A stretch of DNA of 64,000 bases from Atopomonas hussainii (GCF_900109735.1 NZ_FOAS01000009.1:62001-126000); one strand, 5' to 3'; positions 35,821 through 44,954 are shown, counted from the first letter of the stretch. Numbers and translations are program-made. Notes: generated by a model not told the origin, from the sequence alone.

Positions 35821-37077
35821 TCATGATTTTAGGCGCACGCTAAAGCAGCTGCCCTGCTGTGGCTGGCTGCTGACCTCAATCTGCCAGCCTTCGCGCTCGC
35901 AGATTCTTTTGACCAAAGCTAGACCTAAGCCCAGACCCTCGCCACGGGCGTGGCGGCCACGCACAAAGGGCTCAAACAGTTGCGCTTGTTCCTCGGCGGT
36001 AATGCCGCCACCGCTGTCGTGCACGGCAAAGCCGTGTTCATGTAGCTCTAAGCGCACATGGCCGTTTTCTGTGTAGTGCCAGGCATTGCGCAGCAGGTTA
36101 TTCAGCACGGTGCCGAGCAAGCTGGCGTCGTAGTGGCTATCGGCGGCGGCATGGCCGCTAAGGCTAAAGTCCAAGCCTTTGTCGAGCATGGCTTGGCGCC
36201 AATGCTCGACGTGCTCTTGCGCAACCACGCCAAGGGTGGCGCGCCGGTTAGCCAGCGCGTGGCGCGGGTCGCGGGCTAATTGCAAGAAGGTATGCACCAG
36301 CTCTTGCATGCTCTGGCTGGCGCGTTGAATACGTGCCAGTTGGTTGCGCTGTGCTGGTTGCAGGTCGCTTTGCTCAAGTAGTTCGCACGAGCTACCGATC
36401 ACCATTAAGGGCGTGCGCAGCTCGTGGCTGACATCGCTGGTGAACCACTGTTCGCGCTGTAGAGCGTCTTGCAGTTGCGCCAAGGTGGTGTCGAAGGCGC
36501 GTGCCAGCTCGCCGATTTCATCGGCGCTGTAGTGGCGTTGCAGCGCGTGCAGCGGGCTCTGCCCGGGGCGCAATTGCCGGACATCGTCGGCTAGCCGGCT
36601 GACCGGGCGCATCACCTGTCGCGCCATTAACCAGCCCAGCGCCCAAGCCAGAATCAGGGTGACGATAAACCCGGCCAAAACAATGTTGAACAAGGCTTGT
36701 TCACGTTGCTCAAACTCGTCTTGCTGCTGCAGCAGCACATGACGTTGACCATTGCGCAGCAAGGTGTAGGCGTAGAAGGCACGATCTGGCTCGAACACTT
36801 CACTGAAGCCTTCCGGCAGCTGGGCGTAGGCTTCTGGTAAGGCGTAGCGTGCGTCTAACGTGGTGAACAGCTGGCTGTGCGCGTCTAAGCGCGGCTGCTG
36901 CTTTAGGGCAATGTCTTCCTGCAGGGCGGTATTGAGGTCGCGCAGCATGTCGTTGGCAACCAGATGCTCTTCGACCAAGTGCACGATGGCGACGATGCTT
37001 AGCGAAAACACCCCGCTGACAATGGCGGTGAGCAGCACATAGGCCAGCAGAATGCGGCGAATAAACGGCAGATGCAT
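35821..37077 (-). CDS. Two-component sensor histidine kinase
   Basis: The 418-residue kinase has two membrane helices (about 8-35 and 135-155) around a periplasmic region of about 100 residues, then HAMP (MARQVMRPVSRLADDVRQL). The H box is FTSDVSHELRTPLMVIGSS and the ATP-binding boxes are LLRNAWHYTENG, FAVHDSGGGITAEE and GLGLGLALVKRI. The size and arrangement recall QseC/PmrB/CarS-type sensors that govern lipid A changes. The signal is unknown. It follows its response regulator by 1 base. Confidence 0.92.
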   Translation of the reverse strand: MHLPFIRRILLAYVLLTAIVSGVFSLSIVAIVHLVEEHLVANDMLRDLNTALQEDIALKQQPRLDAHSQLFTTLDARYALPEAYAQLPEGFSEVFEPDRAFYAYTLLRNGQRHVLLQQQDEFEQREQALFNIVLAGFIVTLILAWALGWLMARQVMRPVSRLADDVRQLRPGQSPLHALQRHYSADEIGELARAFDTTLAQLQDALQREQWFTSDVSHELRTPLMVIGSSCELLEQSDLQPAQRNQLARIQRASQSMQELVHTFLQLARDPRHALANRRATLGVVAQEHVEHWRQAMLDKGLDFSLSGHAAADSHYDASLLGTVLNNLLRNAWHYTENGHVRLELHEHGFAVHDSGGGITAEEQAQLFEPFVRGRHARGEGLGLGLALVKRICEREGWQIEVSSQPQQGSCFSVRLKS

Positions 37078-37078
37078 A

Positions 37079-37747
37079 TCAGGGCTTCAAGCAGTAGCCA
37101 ATGCCATGCACGGTATGCAACAGGGCGTTGGCGAAGGGTTTGTCGATGGCTTGGCGCAGCTGGTGAATGTGGCTGCGCAGGCTGTCGCTGTCGGGGCTGT
37201 CGTCGCCCCACAAGGCTTGTTCAAGGGCTTCGCGACGCACCACGCCGGGGCTTTTTTGCATCAGCACTTGCAGCAGTTTTAGGCCCAAAGGGTTTAAGCG
37301 GATGGCTTGTTGCTGACGGCTGACTTCGAGCGTATCGAGGTCGTAAACCAAATCAGCCACTTGCAGCTGGCGCTGCCGATTGCCTTGGGTGCGGCGCAAG
37401 ATGGCCTCGATCCGCGCCACCAATTCGGCCAGCGCAAAGGGCTTGATCAGGTAATCGTCGGCTCCGGCACGTAGGCCTTGCAGGCGGTCGTCTAGTGCAT
37501 CGCGGGCGGTGAGCATAAGAATCGGCACACTGCTGCGCGCTTCGTTCCGTAGGCGCTGGCATACCTGCAAGCCATCGAGGCCGGGCAACATCAGGTCGAG
37601 CACGATCAGGTCGTAACTGTTTTGGCTGGCTAAGTGCAGGCCGCTTAAGCCATCGCGTGCGCAATCGGTGGTGAAGCCTTTGAGGTTCAGGTAGTCGAGC
37701 ACGTTGGCGAGGATGTCGGGGTTGTCTTCGATCACCAAAATACGCAT
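37079..37747 (-). CDS. OmpR-family response regulator
   Basis: The 222-residue regulator has a receiver domain with phospho-acceptor Asp51 in LIVLDLMLPGLDGL and Lys in DDYLIKPFALAEL. A winged-helix effector domain follows (RREALEQALWGDDSPDSDSLRSHIHQLRQAID). It resembles PmrA/QseB/CarR regulators. Its start codon lies 11 bases from an operator of three direct repeats, so self-regulation is likely. It heads the operon regulator-kinase-dgkA-phosphoethanolamine transferase. Confidence 0.92.
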   Translation of the reverse strand: MRILVIEDNPDILANVLDYLNLKGFTTDCARDGLSGLHLASQNSYDLIVLDLMLPGLDGLQVCQRLRNEARSSVPILMLTARDALDDRLQGLRAGADDYLIKPFALAELVARIEAILRRTQGNRQRQLQVADLVYDLDTLEVSRQQQAIRLNPLGLKLLQVLMQKSPGVVRREALEQALWGDDSPDSDSLRSHIHQLRQAIDKPFANALLHTVHGIGYCLKP

Positions 37748-37757
37748 GAAGCCTCAC

Positions 37758-37786
37758 ATGACATTTTTTTCACATGGTCTTAACGG
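37758..37786 (+). promoter_or_regulatory. Three-repeat operator in the regulator/ltaS-like divergent gap
   Basis: ATGACAT, TTCACAT and TTAACGG follow one another with 4-base spacers (11-bp period). The central heptamer is identical to that in the dgkA operator, and the distance to the downstream ATG (60 bases to 37846) matches as well. The site also abuts the ribosome-binding site of the response regulator on the other strand. Binding by that regulator is inferred. Confidence 0.6.
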
Positions 37787-37845
37787 GGTGCTGACGTGCG
37801 CCGCCAGACACTGTTCGCCTTGCTGGTTGAACAGAGGATCCGAGC

Positions 37846-39801
37846 ATGTTGAGCGAACGTACTGCCGTCGTGCGGTTGGGGTTATTGCTATTGGGCACTT
37901 GGCTGGCGCTATTCAGTGTGACGCGCCTAGTGTTGCTCGTACAGTTTTTCAGCGTGGCAAGCATCACCATGCGCGACGTGCTGCAGGTGCTTGCGTTAGG
38001 CCTCGCTTATGACGTGAGCTTTTTGCTGTATGCCGCGCTGCCACTGCTGCTGTTGCTCTGGCTGCCCGAGCGGCTGTGGCGCCGCCGCGCTATGTTCACT
38101 GCGCTACAGGGCGTACTGCTGCTGAGTGTGTTTGTGATGCTGTTTGTCGCCGCGGCCGAGTGGTTGTTTTGGGATGAGTTCGGCGTGCGCTTTAACTTTA
38201 TTGCCGTGGACTACTTGGTTTACTCCGATGAGGTGCTGAACAACATTCTTGAGTCATACCCGGTGTATCCCTTGCTGGCTGCCTTGGGCTTGCTGGCGGT
38301 GACGATTACCGCGGCACTCAACCTTTGGCTGCGTCGCGCGTGGCAGGCGCCGTTAGCGACCTTGCCGCAACGGGCGCTACTGAGTGTGGGTTTAATCACA
38401 GCGGTGTTTGCTGTGGTGTTGGGCGTTGGGCAAGACTTCCCGCGCCCGGCACAGGGCAATGCCTATCTGCGTGAGCTGGGCAGCAATGGCCTGTATCAGT
38501 TTTTTGCCGCGTTTCGCAATAACGAGCTGGACTATCCCAGCTTTTACGCCACTTTGCCGCAGGGCCAAGTGGCCTCGCTGTTACAAGCCGAATGGCAAGA
38601 AAGCAATGCCCGTCTAGTGGATGACGGCGTGTTGCCGGTGCGCCGGCAGATCAGCAATCAGCCGTTGGCTAAGCCGCGTAATGTGCTGTTAGTCACCATC
38701 GAAAGCTTAAGCGCTAAATACTTAGGCAGCATGGGCGACACCCGTGGGCTGACGCCGAACCTTGATCAGCTGCGTACGCAGAGTGTGTTCTTCAACCAGT
38801 TTTACGCCACGGGCACACGCACTGACCGTGGCTTGGAAGCCATCACCCTATCGGTGCCGCCCACCCCGGGCCGCTCTATTGTGAAGCGCTTGGGTCGTGA
38901 AAGCGGCTTTGCCAGCCTAGGCCAGCAACTGACCGCACAAGGCTACGACAGCGTGTTCGTCTATGGCGGGCGCGGTTATTTCGACAACATGAACACGTTC
39001 TTTGCTGGTAACGGCTACCGCGTGGTCGATCAAAGCAGCGTGCCGGATGCGGACATGTCATTCACCAACGCGTGGGGGATGGCCGATGAAGATCTGTATC
39101 GCCAAGCCATGCAAATCGCCGATCAGGATTACGCCACGGGTAAGCCGTTTTTCCTGCAGTTGATGACCACCTCGAACCATCGCCCGTACACCTACCCAGA
39201 AGGGCGTATTGATATCCCCTCTGGCGAGGGGCGCGAGGGCGCGGTGAAGTACACCGACTATGCCATTGGCGCATTTCTGAAAACGGCACGCACTAAACCG
39301 TGGTTTAACGACACCCTGTTTGTGTTTGTGGCCGACCACACTGCCGGTAGCGCCGGCATAGAAGACTTGCCCGTGGCTAATTACCACATCCCCTTGTTTA
39401 TCTATGCGCCGGGCTGGCTGGCGCCACGCGAGGTTGATCGGTTGACCAGCCAGATCGACCTGGCTCCGACGCTGCTGGGCTTACTGGGGATGAGCTATAC
39501 CTCGACCTTCTTCGGCGTAGATGCCCTGCGCGCCGATGCGCCGCCGGGGCGTGCCCTGATCGGTAACTACCAGCATTTAGGCTTGTTCGATGGCCGTGAT
39601 TTGGCGATTTTGAGTCCGCAGCGCTTAACCCGTCGTCACGACGATGCGCTGGGCTTTAGTCACGAGCACGCCACCGACAGCAGCGACCCTTTGCTACGCC
39701 GCGATATTGCCTACTACCAAGGCGCTAGTTATGCCTACCGGCAGCATTTACTCAGCTGGCAAGCGGGGGCGACTTGGCAGCAAGCACACGCGCGCCGCTG
39801 A
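37846..39801 (+). CDS. LtaS/OpgB-like phosphoglycerol transferase (sulfatase family)
   Basis: The 651-residue protein has five membrane helices in the first 200 residues and a large periplasmic alkaline-phosphatase fold domain. Metal and nucleophile motifs are NVLLVTIESLSAKYLGSMG, ATGTRTDRGLEA (threonine nucleophile), LQLMTTSNHRPYTYP and FVFVADHTAGSAG. LtaS makes lipoteichoic acid in Firmicutes; in Gram-negative bacteria related OpgB moves phosphoglycerol from phosphatidylglycerol to periplasmic glucans. Its acceptor here is unknown. It is divergent from the two-component genes and shares the operator. Confidence 0.85.
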   Translation: MLSERTAVVRLGLLLLGTWLALFSVTRLVLLVQFFSVASITMRDVLQVLALGLAYDVSFLLYAALPLLLLLWLPERLWRRRAMFTALQGVLLLSVFVMLFVAAAEWLFWDEFGVRFNFIAVDYLVYSDEVLNNILESYPVYPLLAALGLLAVTITAALNLWLRRAWQAPLATLPQRALLSVGLITAVFAVVLGVGQDFPRPAQGNAYLRELGSNGLYQFFAAFRNNELDYPSFYATLPQGQVASLLQAEWQESNARLVDDGVLPVRRQISNQPLAKPRNVLLVTIESLSAKYLGSMGDTRGLTPNLDQLRTQSVFFNQFYATGTRTDRGLEAITLSVPPTPGRSIVKRLGRESGFASLGQQLTAQGYDSVFVYGGRGYFDNMNTFFAGNGYRVVDQSSVPDADMSFTNAWGMADEDLYRQAMQIADQDYATGKPFFLQLMTTSNHRPYTYPEGRIDIPSGEGREGAVKYTDYAIGAFLKTARTKPWFNDTLFVFVADHTAGSAGIEDLPVANYHIPLFIYAPGWLAPREVDRLTSQIDLAPTLLGLLGMSYTSTFFGVDALRADAPPGRALIGNYQHLGLFDGRDLAILSPQRLTRRHDDALGFSHEHATDSSDPLLRRDIAYYQGASYAYRQHLLSWQAGATWQQAHARR

Positions 39802-39830
39802 GGGCGCGCATTGGCTGCGCAGGCGCTGGC

Positions 39831-40694
39831 TTACTCGATGTTCTGCACTTGCTCGCGCATTTGCTCGATCAGCACCTTGATGTTCACCGCAGCTTGCGTG
39901 CTGCGCGGGTCGATGGCCTTGGAGCCTAAGGTGTTGGCTTCGCGGTTGAGCTCTTGCATTAAGAAGTCTAGCCGGCGGCCGATGGCGCCTTTTTGCTTGA
40001 GCACGCGGCGTACTTCGTCGATATGCGTGCACAGGCGGTCGAGTTCTTCGGCGACGTCGCTTTTTTGCGCGAGGATTACCAGTTCTTGCTCTAAGCGCTG
40101 GGTGTCGGGTTCCAGTTGCAGCTCGGCGCAGCGGTCTAAGATGCGCTGCTTTTGCGCGGCGAGCATTTCAGGCAGCAGTGGGCGCAGGGTGCTGACCTCG
40201 TCCAAGATGCTCGCTAGGCGCTCTTCGAGCAGCGCGGCCAGCGCGGCGCCTTCGCGGGCGCGGGCTTCGCCGAGTTGCTTAAGGGCTTGTTGATACAGGC
40301 TCAGAGCCTCGGCGACCAGTGCTTCTTGATCGGTGGCATCGGCAATCATCACGCCGGGCCAGTTGAGCACGGCCAAGGGGTCTATCGCCGCAGGGCTGGC
40401 AAGCAGGCTGCTGACTTGCTCGGCGGCGCTGATCAGCGCTTGTGCGCGTTGGCGGTCGATTTGAATGCCGCTGGCCTGATGGTTGGGGGTAAAGCGCAGG
40501 GTGACTTCCACCTTGCCGCGCGACAGGGTGTTGCGCAGGCCGTCGCGCACCGCCGGCTCTAGCTCGCGCAGGTTATCGGGCAGGCGCAGGTAGGGCTCCA
40601 AATAGCGCTGGTTGACCGAGCGCAGCTCCCAACTCAGGGTGCCGAAGCTGCTGGCCTGCTCGATGCGGGCGAAACCGGTCATGCTGTGCGCCAT
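39831..40694 (-). CDS. yicC: YicC family endoribonuclease-like protein
   Basis: The 287-residue protein starts MAHSMTGFARIEQASSFGTLSWELRSVNQRYLEPYLRLP, the invariant YicC N-terminus, and ends with the conserved FLMQELNREANTLGSKAID and a coiled-coil tail. E. coli YicC has been reported to act as an endoribonuclease, including in small-RNA decay. The ATG at 40694 follows CGAGGACATCCC. It is divergent from rph, as in other gammaproteobacteria. Confidence 0.93.
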   Translation of the reverse strand: MAHSMTGFARIEQASSFGTLSWELRSVNQRYLEPYLRLPDNLRELEPAVRDGLRNTLSRGKVEVTLRFTPNHQASGIQIDRQRAQALISAAEQVSSLLASPAAIDPLAVLNWPGVMIADATDQEALVAEALSLYQQALKQLGEARAREGAALAALLEERLASILDEVSTLRPLLPEMLAAQKQRILDRCAELQLEPDTQRLEQELVILAQKSDVAEELDRLCTHIDEVRRVLKQKGAIGRRLDFLMQELNREANTLGSKAIDPRSTQAAVNIKVLIEQMREQVQNIE

Positions 40695-40774
40695 GGGATG
40701 TCCTCGTGTGCAAAGGGGCCGATTGTAGCCGACCCCGCCGAGCAGCCCAACCGCACACGGGCGTCGCTTCGGCC

Positions 40775-40780
40775 TATAAT
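40775..40780 (+). promoter_or_regulatory. Probable rph promoter (-10 element)
   Basis: A perfect TATAAT lies 39 bases before the rph start codon in the yicC-rph divergent gap. No convincing -35 hexamer is seen. Confidence 0.45.
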
Positions 40781-40818
40781 GGCGGCGATCCACGTTTAGA
40801 CCTGACAGGTACCTTGCT

Positions 40819-41538
40819 ATGAAACGTCCCAGCGGCCGCACCGCCGATCAGTTGCGCAACGTGCGCATTACCCGCAACTACACCAAGCACGCCGAGGGCT
40901 CGGTGTTGGTCGAGTTCGGCGATACCAAGGTGATCTGTACCGTGAGCGTAGAAAGCGGCGTGCCGCGCTTCCTCAAAGGCCAAGGGCAAGGTTGGCTGAC
41001 CGCCGAATACGGCATGCTGCCGCGCGCCACCGGTGAGCGCACCCAGCGTGAAGCCAGCCGTGGCAAACAGGGCGGCCGCACCTTAGAAATTCAACGTTTG
41101 ATTGGCCGCTCGCTGCGCGCCGCGCTGGATTTACGCAAGCTCGGTGAGTACACCCTGTATGTCGATTGCGATGTGATTCAGGCCGACGGCGGCACCCGCA
41201 CCGCGTCGATCACCGGCGCCACTGTGGCGATGGTCGATGCCCTGCGCGCAATGAAAAAACGCGGCGCGCTCAAGCAAGACCCGCTCAAGCAGATGATCGC
41301 CGCGGTGTCGGTGGGTATCTATCAGGGCCAGCCGGTGCTGGATTTGGACTACCTAGAAGATTCCGCCGCCGAGACCGACCTCAACGTGGTGATGACCAAC
41401 CAAGGCGGCTTTATCGAGGTGCAAGGCACCGCCGAAGGCGCGCCGTTTACCCCCGATGAGTTCAACGCCATGCTGGCGCTAGCGCAGGACGGCATCAACC
41501 GCCTGTTCGAGCTGCAACAGCAAGCGCTGGCCGATTAA
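40819..41538 (+). CDS. rph: Ribonuclease PH
   Basis: RNase PH trims tRNA 3' ends by phosphorolysis. The 239-residue protein begins [41 protein letters not shown] and carries [44 protein letters not shown], with the phosphate-binding arginines. Full length, with no sign of the frameshift known from some E. coli K-12 strains. Confidence 0.97.
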   Translation: MKRPSGRTADQLRNVRITRNYTKHAEGSVLVEFGDTKVICTVSVESGVPRFLKGQGQGWLTAEYGMLPRATGERTQREASRGKQGGRTLEIQRLIGRSLRAALDLRKLGEYTLYVDCDVIQADGGTRTASITGATVAMVDALRAMKKRGALKQDPLKQMIAAVSVGIYQGQPVLDLDYLEDSAAETDLNVVMTNQGGFIEVQGTAEGAPFTPDEFNAMLALAQDGINRLFELQQQALAD

Positions 41539-41558
41539 TCACCGTGTAAGGAGGCGCC

Positions 41559-41909
41559 ATGAGCCAACCCAGTCAGGAAGTCCGTCAGTGGGCAATGCTC
41601 TGCCACTTTGCGGCGTTCTTGTGGCTATTGGCGCCGATGATCGGCAATGTGATCGGCCCGTTGATTGTTTGGCAGATCAAGAAAGAGCTTGATCCGCTGG
41701 TGGATGAGCAAGGCAAAGAGGCGCTGAATTTTCAGCTCACGGTGAGCCTAGCGATGATCATCTGCGGCATGCTCACGGTGGTGGTGATTGGCTTTCCGCT
41801 GTTGGCGGTGGTGAGTATCGCCGCGCTGGTGCTGACCATTATTGCCGGCATCAAGGCCAATGAAGGGCAGAGCTATCGCTACCCGTTCTGCATTCGCTTT
41901 GTGAAGTAA
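41559..41909 (+). CDS. DUF4870 family membrane protein
   Basis: The 116-residue protein has three or four hydrophobic segments (MLCHFAAFLWLLAPMIGNVIGPLIVW and VVVIGFPLLAVVSIAALVLTII). The DUF4870 pattern KELDPLVDEQGKEALNFQLT lies between them. Function unknown. It follows rph by 20 bases with AAGGAGG upstream; synteny fits PA5333. Confidence 0.85.
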   Translation: MSQPSQEVRQWAMLCHFAAFLWLLAPMIGNVIGPLIVWQIKKELDPLVDEQGKEALNFQLTVSLAMIICGMLTVVVIGFPLLAVVSIAALVLTIIAGIKANEGQSYRYPFCIRFVK

Positions 41910-41912
41910 GCA

Positions 41913-42074
41913 CTACTGCTCATTATGTTTTAACGGCGATCGCTGTCCCTGACAGCGCGTCGAGCAGTAACGCACTTCGTCCCAGCAACGGGCCCATTTC
42001 TTCCGCCAGCTAAACGGCCGCCCGCAACAGGCGCAGGTTTTGCTCGGCAGGTTGGCCTTTTTCACCCCACGCAT
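41913..42074 (-). CDS. Small DUF2256 cysteine-rich protein
   Basis: This 53-residue protein (start [20 protein letters not shown], then [21 protein letters not shown]) has a CACC...C...C pattern typical of DUF2256, a likely zinc-binding knuckle. Such genes commonly sit beside cryptochrome/photolyase genes. Its ATG overlaps the TGA of the photolyase frame (TGATG), so translation would normally be coupled to it. The nonsense codon upstream could therefore lower its expression. Confidence 0.8.
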   Translation of the reverse strand: MRGVKKANLPSKTCACCGRPFSWRKKWARCWDEVRYCSTRCQGQRSPLKHNEQ

Positions 42075-43609
42075 CACAACGCCTCGCCGCTATCGAGCTT
42101 GGCCAGCAGCGTTTCGCCGCGCGCCCACAGGGCTTGGCGTTTGCTGTCGGCCATCTTGTCGAGGGTGCGATAGGGCATCGCTAGGCGCGGGTTCTTGCCC
42201 AGTCGCGGGCGTTGGCGCATTAAGAAATGCCAATACAGCGCATTGAACGGGCAGGCGTTGCTACCGGTGCTGTCGCGCACATCGTAGGCGCAGCCTTGGC
42301 AGTAATCCGACATGCGCTTGATGTATTGGCCGCTCGAGCAATAAGGCTTCGAGCCCAAATAACCGCCATCGGCGTGCAGTACCATGCCGAGGGTGTTGGG
42401 TAGCTCGACCCAGTCGAAGGCATCCATGTACACCGCCAGATACCAATCGCACAGCTGCGGCGGCGCCACGCCGATCAGCAGAGCGAAGTTGCCGGTCACC
42501 ATCAGGCGCTGAATATGGTGCGCGTAGGCGGTTTGCAGGGTCTGGCCGATGGTTTGCGCTAGGCAGCGCATACGGGTCTGCCCGGTCCAGTAAAACGCGG
42601 GCAGGGCGCGTTGGCCGTCCAGCGCGTTGCGTTGGGCCTACTCGGGCATGTGCAGCCAGTAAATGCCGCGCACGTATTCGCGCCAGCCGAGTAGCTGGCG
42701 GATAAACCCTTCGGCGGCATTCAGCGGTACGCGACCGGCCCAGTAGGCGGCTTCGACATCGCTGATCAGCTGGCGCACATCGAGCAGGCCGATATTCAGC
42801 GCCGCGCTGATCCGCGCGTGAAATAAATACGGCTCGTCGCAGGCCATGGCGTCTTGGTAGTCGCCAAAGGCGGCCAGGCCGTGGTCGAGAAAATAGCCCC
42901 ACAGGCGCTCGGCATCGGCGTGGGTGATCGGGTAGTGGAAGTCGTCCAGCGAGCCGTAGTGATGGCTAAAGCGCTGGCGGACGAGCGCCAAGACTTCTTC
43001 CGTGATGGCATCCGGAGTCACCCGCAGCGGATAGGGCGGCTTGGCGTTTTTCGGCAGCGCTTGGCGGTTGTCGGCATCGAAATTCCACGCGCCGCCCACC
43101 GGGGTGCCATCGGGGTTGAGCAGAATGTTCAGGCGCTTGCGCTGCTCGCGGTAGAAGAACTCCATGCGCAGCTGTTTTTTGCCGGCCGCCCACGCGGCAA
43201 AGCGCTCGCGGCTGCACAAGAAGCGCGTGTCGGCGTGCCAAGTGATGGGTAGGTCGGCGTCTTTCAGGCTTTTTTCTACCCGCCAGTCGCCGGTTTCGCA
43301 CAGGTGCACGGCGGTAAACGATTCGGCAGCTAGCTGGCGTTGTAGCTCGCCGAGCAGGCTGCCGCTGTTGGCGGGGTCGTCCAGCGTCACGTAGTGCACC
43401 TGATAGCCACGTTGGCGCAGTGCTTCGGCAAAGTGGCGCATGGCGCTGAACAGAAAGGCGATCTTCTGCGGATGGTGCGGCACGTGGCTGGCTTCTTCGT
43501 GCACTTCGGCCAACAGCACCAGATCGCGCGCGGGGTTGAGCGCCTGCAGGCTGGGTAGGTTAAAGCTCAGCTGATCGCCGAGGATCAGCGCCAGTTGCCG
43601 TTGGCTCAT
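42074..43609 (-). pseudogene. Fe-S photolyase/cryptochrome (PhrB/CryB type) interrupted by in-frame TAG
   Basis: One continuous frame of about 511 codons encodes a bacterial (6-4)/Fe-S photolyase-like protein. It starts MSQRQLALILGDQLSFN (antenna Rossmann domain) and runs on to GWREYVRGIYWLHMPE. There a TAG at 42638-42640 (codon 324) breaks it, after which the same frame resumes with AQRNALDGQRALPAFYWTGQ. In relatives the position after MPE is usually Tyr, so a TAC or TAT to TAG change is likely. All four predicted [4Fe-4S] cysteines (MRCLAQ, YCQGC and ACPF) and the FAD-cavity helices lie downstream. There is no frameshift. The ATG at 43609 overlaps the upstream stop by ATGA. Sequencing error or readthrough cannot be excluded. 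Confidence 0.85.
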
Positions 43610-44943
43610 AGCGGGATGACCTCGCACGTGGGGTTGGCCTGTAAATGGCGCAGGAGGATGTGATAGCTGTCTAGGGTGGCGCAGGCGGTCGTCTGCTTGA
43701 GTGCTTGGCGCACTTGGCGGCGTTGCTTGACGCTGCCGAGGTAGCGCCAGTCGTGCACCACATGCCACTGGCTAAGGCGGTGCTCGCGGTCGTGCTCGGC
43801 AATCGCAATGGGCCCCGGCCAAGGCCAAGCTTGGCGGCGCCGCGAAGCCAGGCAGGCCAGTAAGCGCTCGTCATGACTGGCGGGGCTTTCTTGCCCACAG
43901 CAGACGCCGAGGCACTGCCCCAGTTGCACGGCAAAACAGGCACCGTGACCTTTGCTCAGGCCAAGCCGTTGCGGGCACAGCTGCGCGTGTTTGGCTTGTT
44001 GTTGTAGCCATGTACGTGCTTGTTTAGGCGAGCGGAACACGCCGCTGCTGGCCGCACCGGCATCGTCATGACTGAGTAGCTGTAAGCGTGCGGTTTGGCT
44101 ATCCCAGTGCCAGCTAAACAACCGCCGTTGGCGGCGTAGCAGGCGGTTATACAGCGGTTGCAGGCGCTGGATTTCAGCGGCTTCTAGCAGCAAGGCGCCG
44201 AGTTCGCCGGCACACGGGGTGACGGCAATGCGCCGCACTTGTTGGGTCATCTGTAACTGGCGGCGGCTGTGGTGATCGGCGTAAAAGTGGCTGTGCACGC
44301 GCTGGCGCAGTTGGCGGCTTTTGCCGATGTAGAGCAGCGCATCGTGCTCGCCATAGAAGTAGTACACCCCAGGGCGCTGTGGCAGGGCGGCGAGGTTTAG
44401 TTCGTGCCGCACGGCGGGCGCTGATTGGTTAGGGCGTAGTGGCCATAAGTGCTGCAGCAGCTGCCAAGTGGCTTCGGCATCGCTAGGCGCGCGATGGGCG
44501 GCAAAGTGGGCAATGCCCAGCTGTTGGCACAAGGCTTCCAGACTGTGGCTGGCGGCGTTGGGCAAACACTGGCGGGCCAAGCTCAAGGTGCACAGCTGGC
44601 CACGACTCGGCAGCTTGCCCGGCAAGGCGCGGCGCAAAAAAGCCGCATCAAAACGCAGGTTGTGCGCCACCAGCGTACGACCACGCAGGGCCTCGTTCAG
44701 TGCCGGGGCAATCTCAGCAAGGCTAGGTTGCAGGCGCAGCTCGGCGTGGCTGATCTGACACAGGGCTTCGATACGGGGTGGTAGCGGTATGCCGGGGTTA
44801 ACCAGCCAATGCTGGCGCGCCACCAAGCAGCCATCATCCACCTGCACGACCGCGATTTCCCACAGGCGATCACGTTGCGGGTCGAGGCCGGTGGTTTCTA
44901 CATCAATAATCGCGAGACGCGACGGCAGGGCGGCAGCATTCAT
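43606..44943 (-). CDS. DnaQ-like exonuclease fused to a GIY-YIG nuclease domain
   Basis: The 445-residue protein joins a DEDDh 3'-5' exonuclease (residues about 10-170: LAIIDVETTGLDPQRD, LVAHNLRFDAAFL and HRAPSDAEATW) to a UvrC/Cho-like GIY-YIG domain. The second domain spans about 190-275 (LPQRPGVYYFYGEHDALLYIGKSRQLRQRVHSHF, glutamate in LLLEAAEIQRLQPLYN). A C-terminal region of about 150 residues has cysteines (LCPQ, CFAVQLGQCLGVCCG). The family is linked to DNA repair by its domains; direct activity here is inferred. It is the first gene of an operon with the photolyase frame and DUF2256. Confidence 0.88.
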   Translation of the reverse strand: MNAAALPSRLAIIDVETTGLDPQRDRLWEIAVVQVDDGCLVARQHWLVNPGIPLPPRIEALCQISHAELRLQPSLAEIAPALNEALRGRTLVAHNLRFDAAFLRRALPGKLPSRGQLCTLSLARQCLPNAASHSLEALCQQLGIAHFAAHRAPSDAEATWQLLQHLWPLRPNQSAPAVRHELNLAALPQRPGVYYFYGEHDALLYIGKSRQLRQRVHSHFYADHHSRRQLQMTQQVRRIAVTPCAGELGALLLEAAEIQRLQPLYNRLLRRQRRLFSWHWDSQTARLQLLSHDDAGAASSGVFRSPKQARTWLQQQAKHAQLCPQRLGLSKGHGACFAVQLGQCLGVCCGQESPASHDERLLACLASRRRQAWPWPGPIAIAEHDREHRLSQWHVVHDWRYLGSVKQRRQVRQALKQTTACATLDSYHILLRHLQANPTCEVIPL

Positions 44944-44954
44944 GCCCTCAGCAT

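Noticed and set aside
42074-42571. A separate 165-residue gene downstream of the photolyase
   Set aside because: It is in the same frame as the photolyase N-terminal part and aligns as its C-terminal half; there is no ribosome site before its first ATG. Treated as one interrupted gene.
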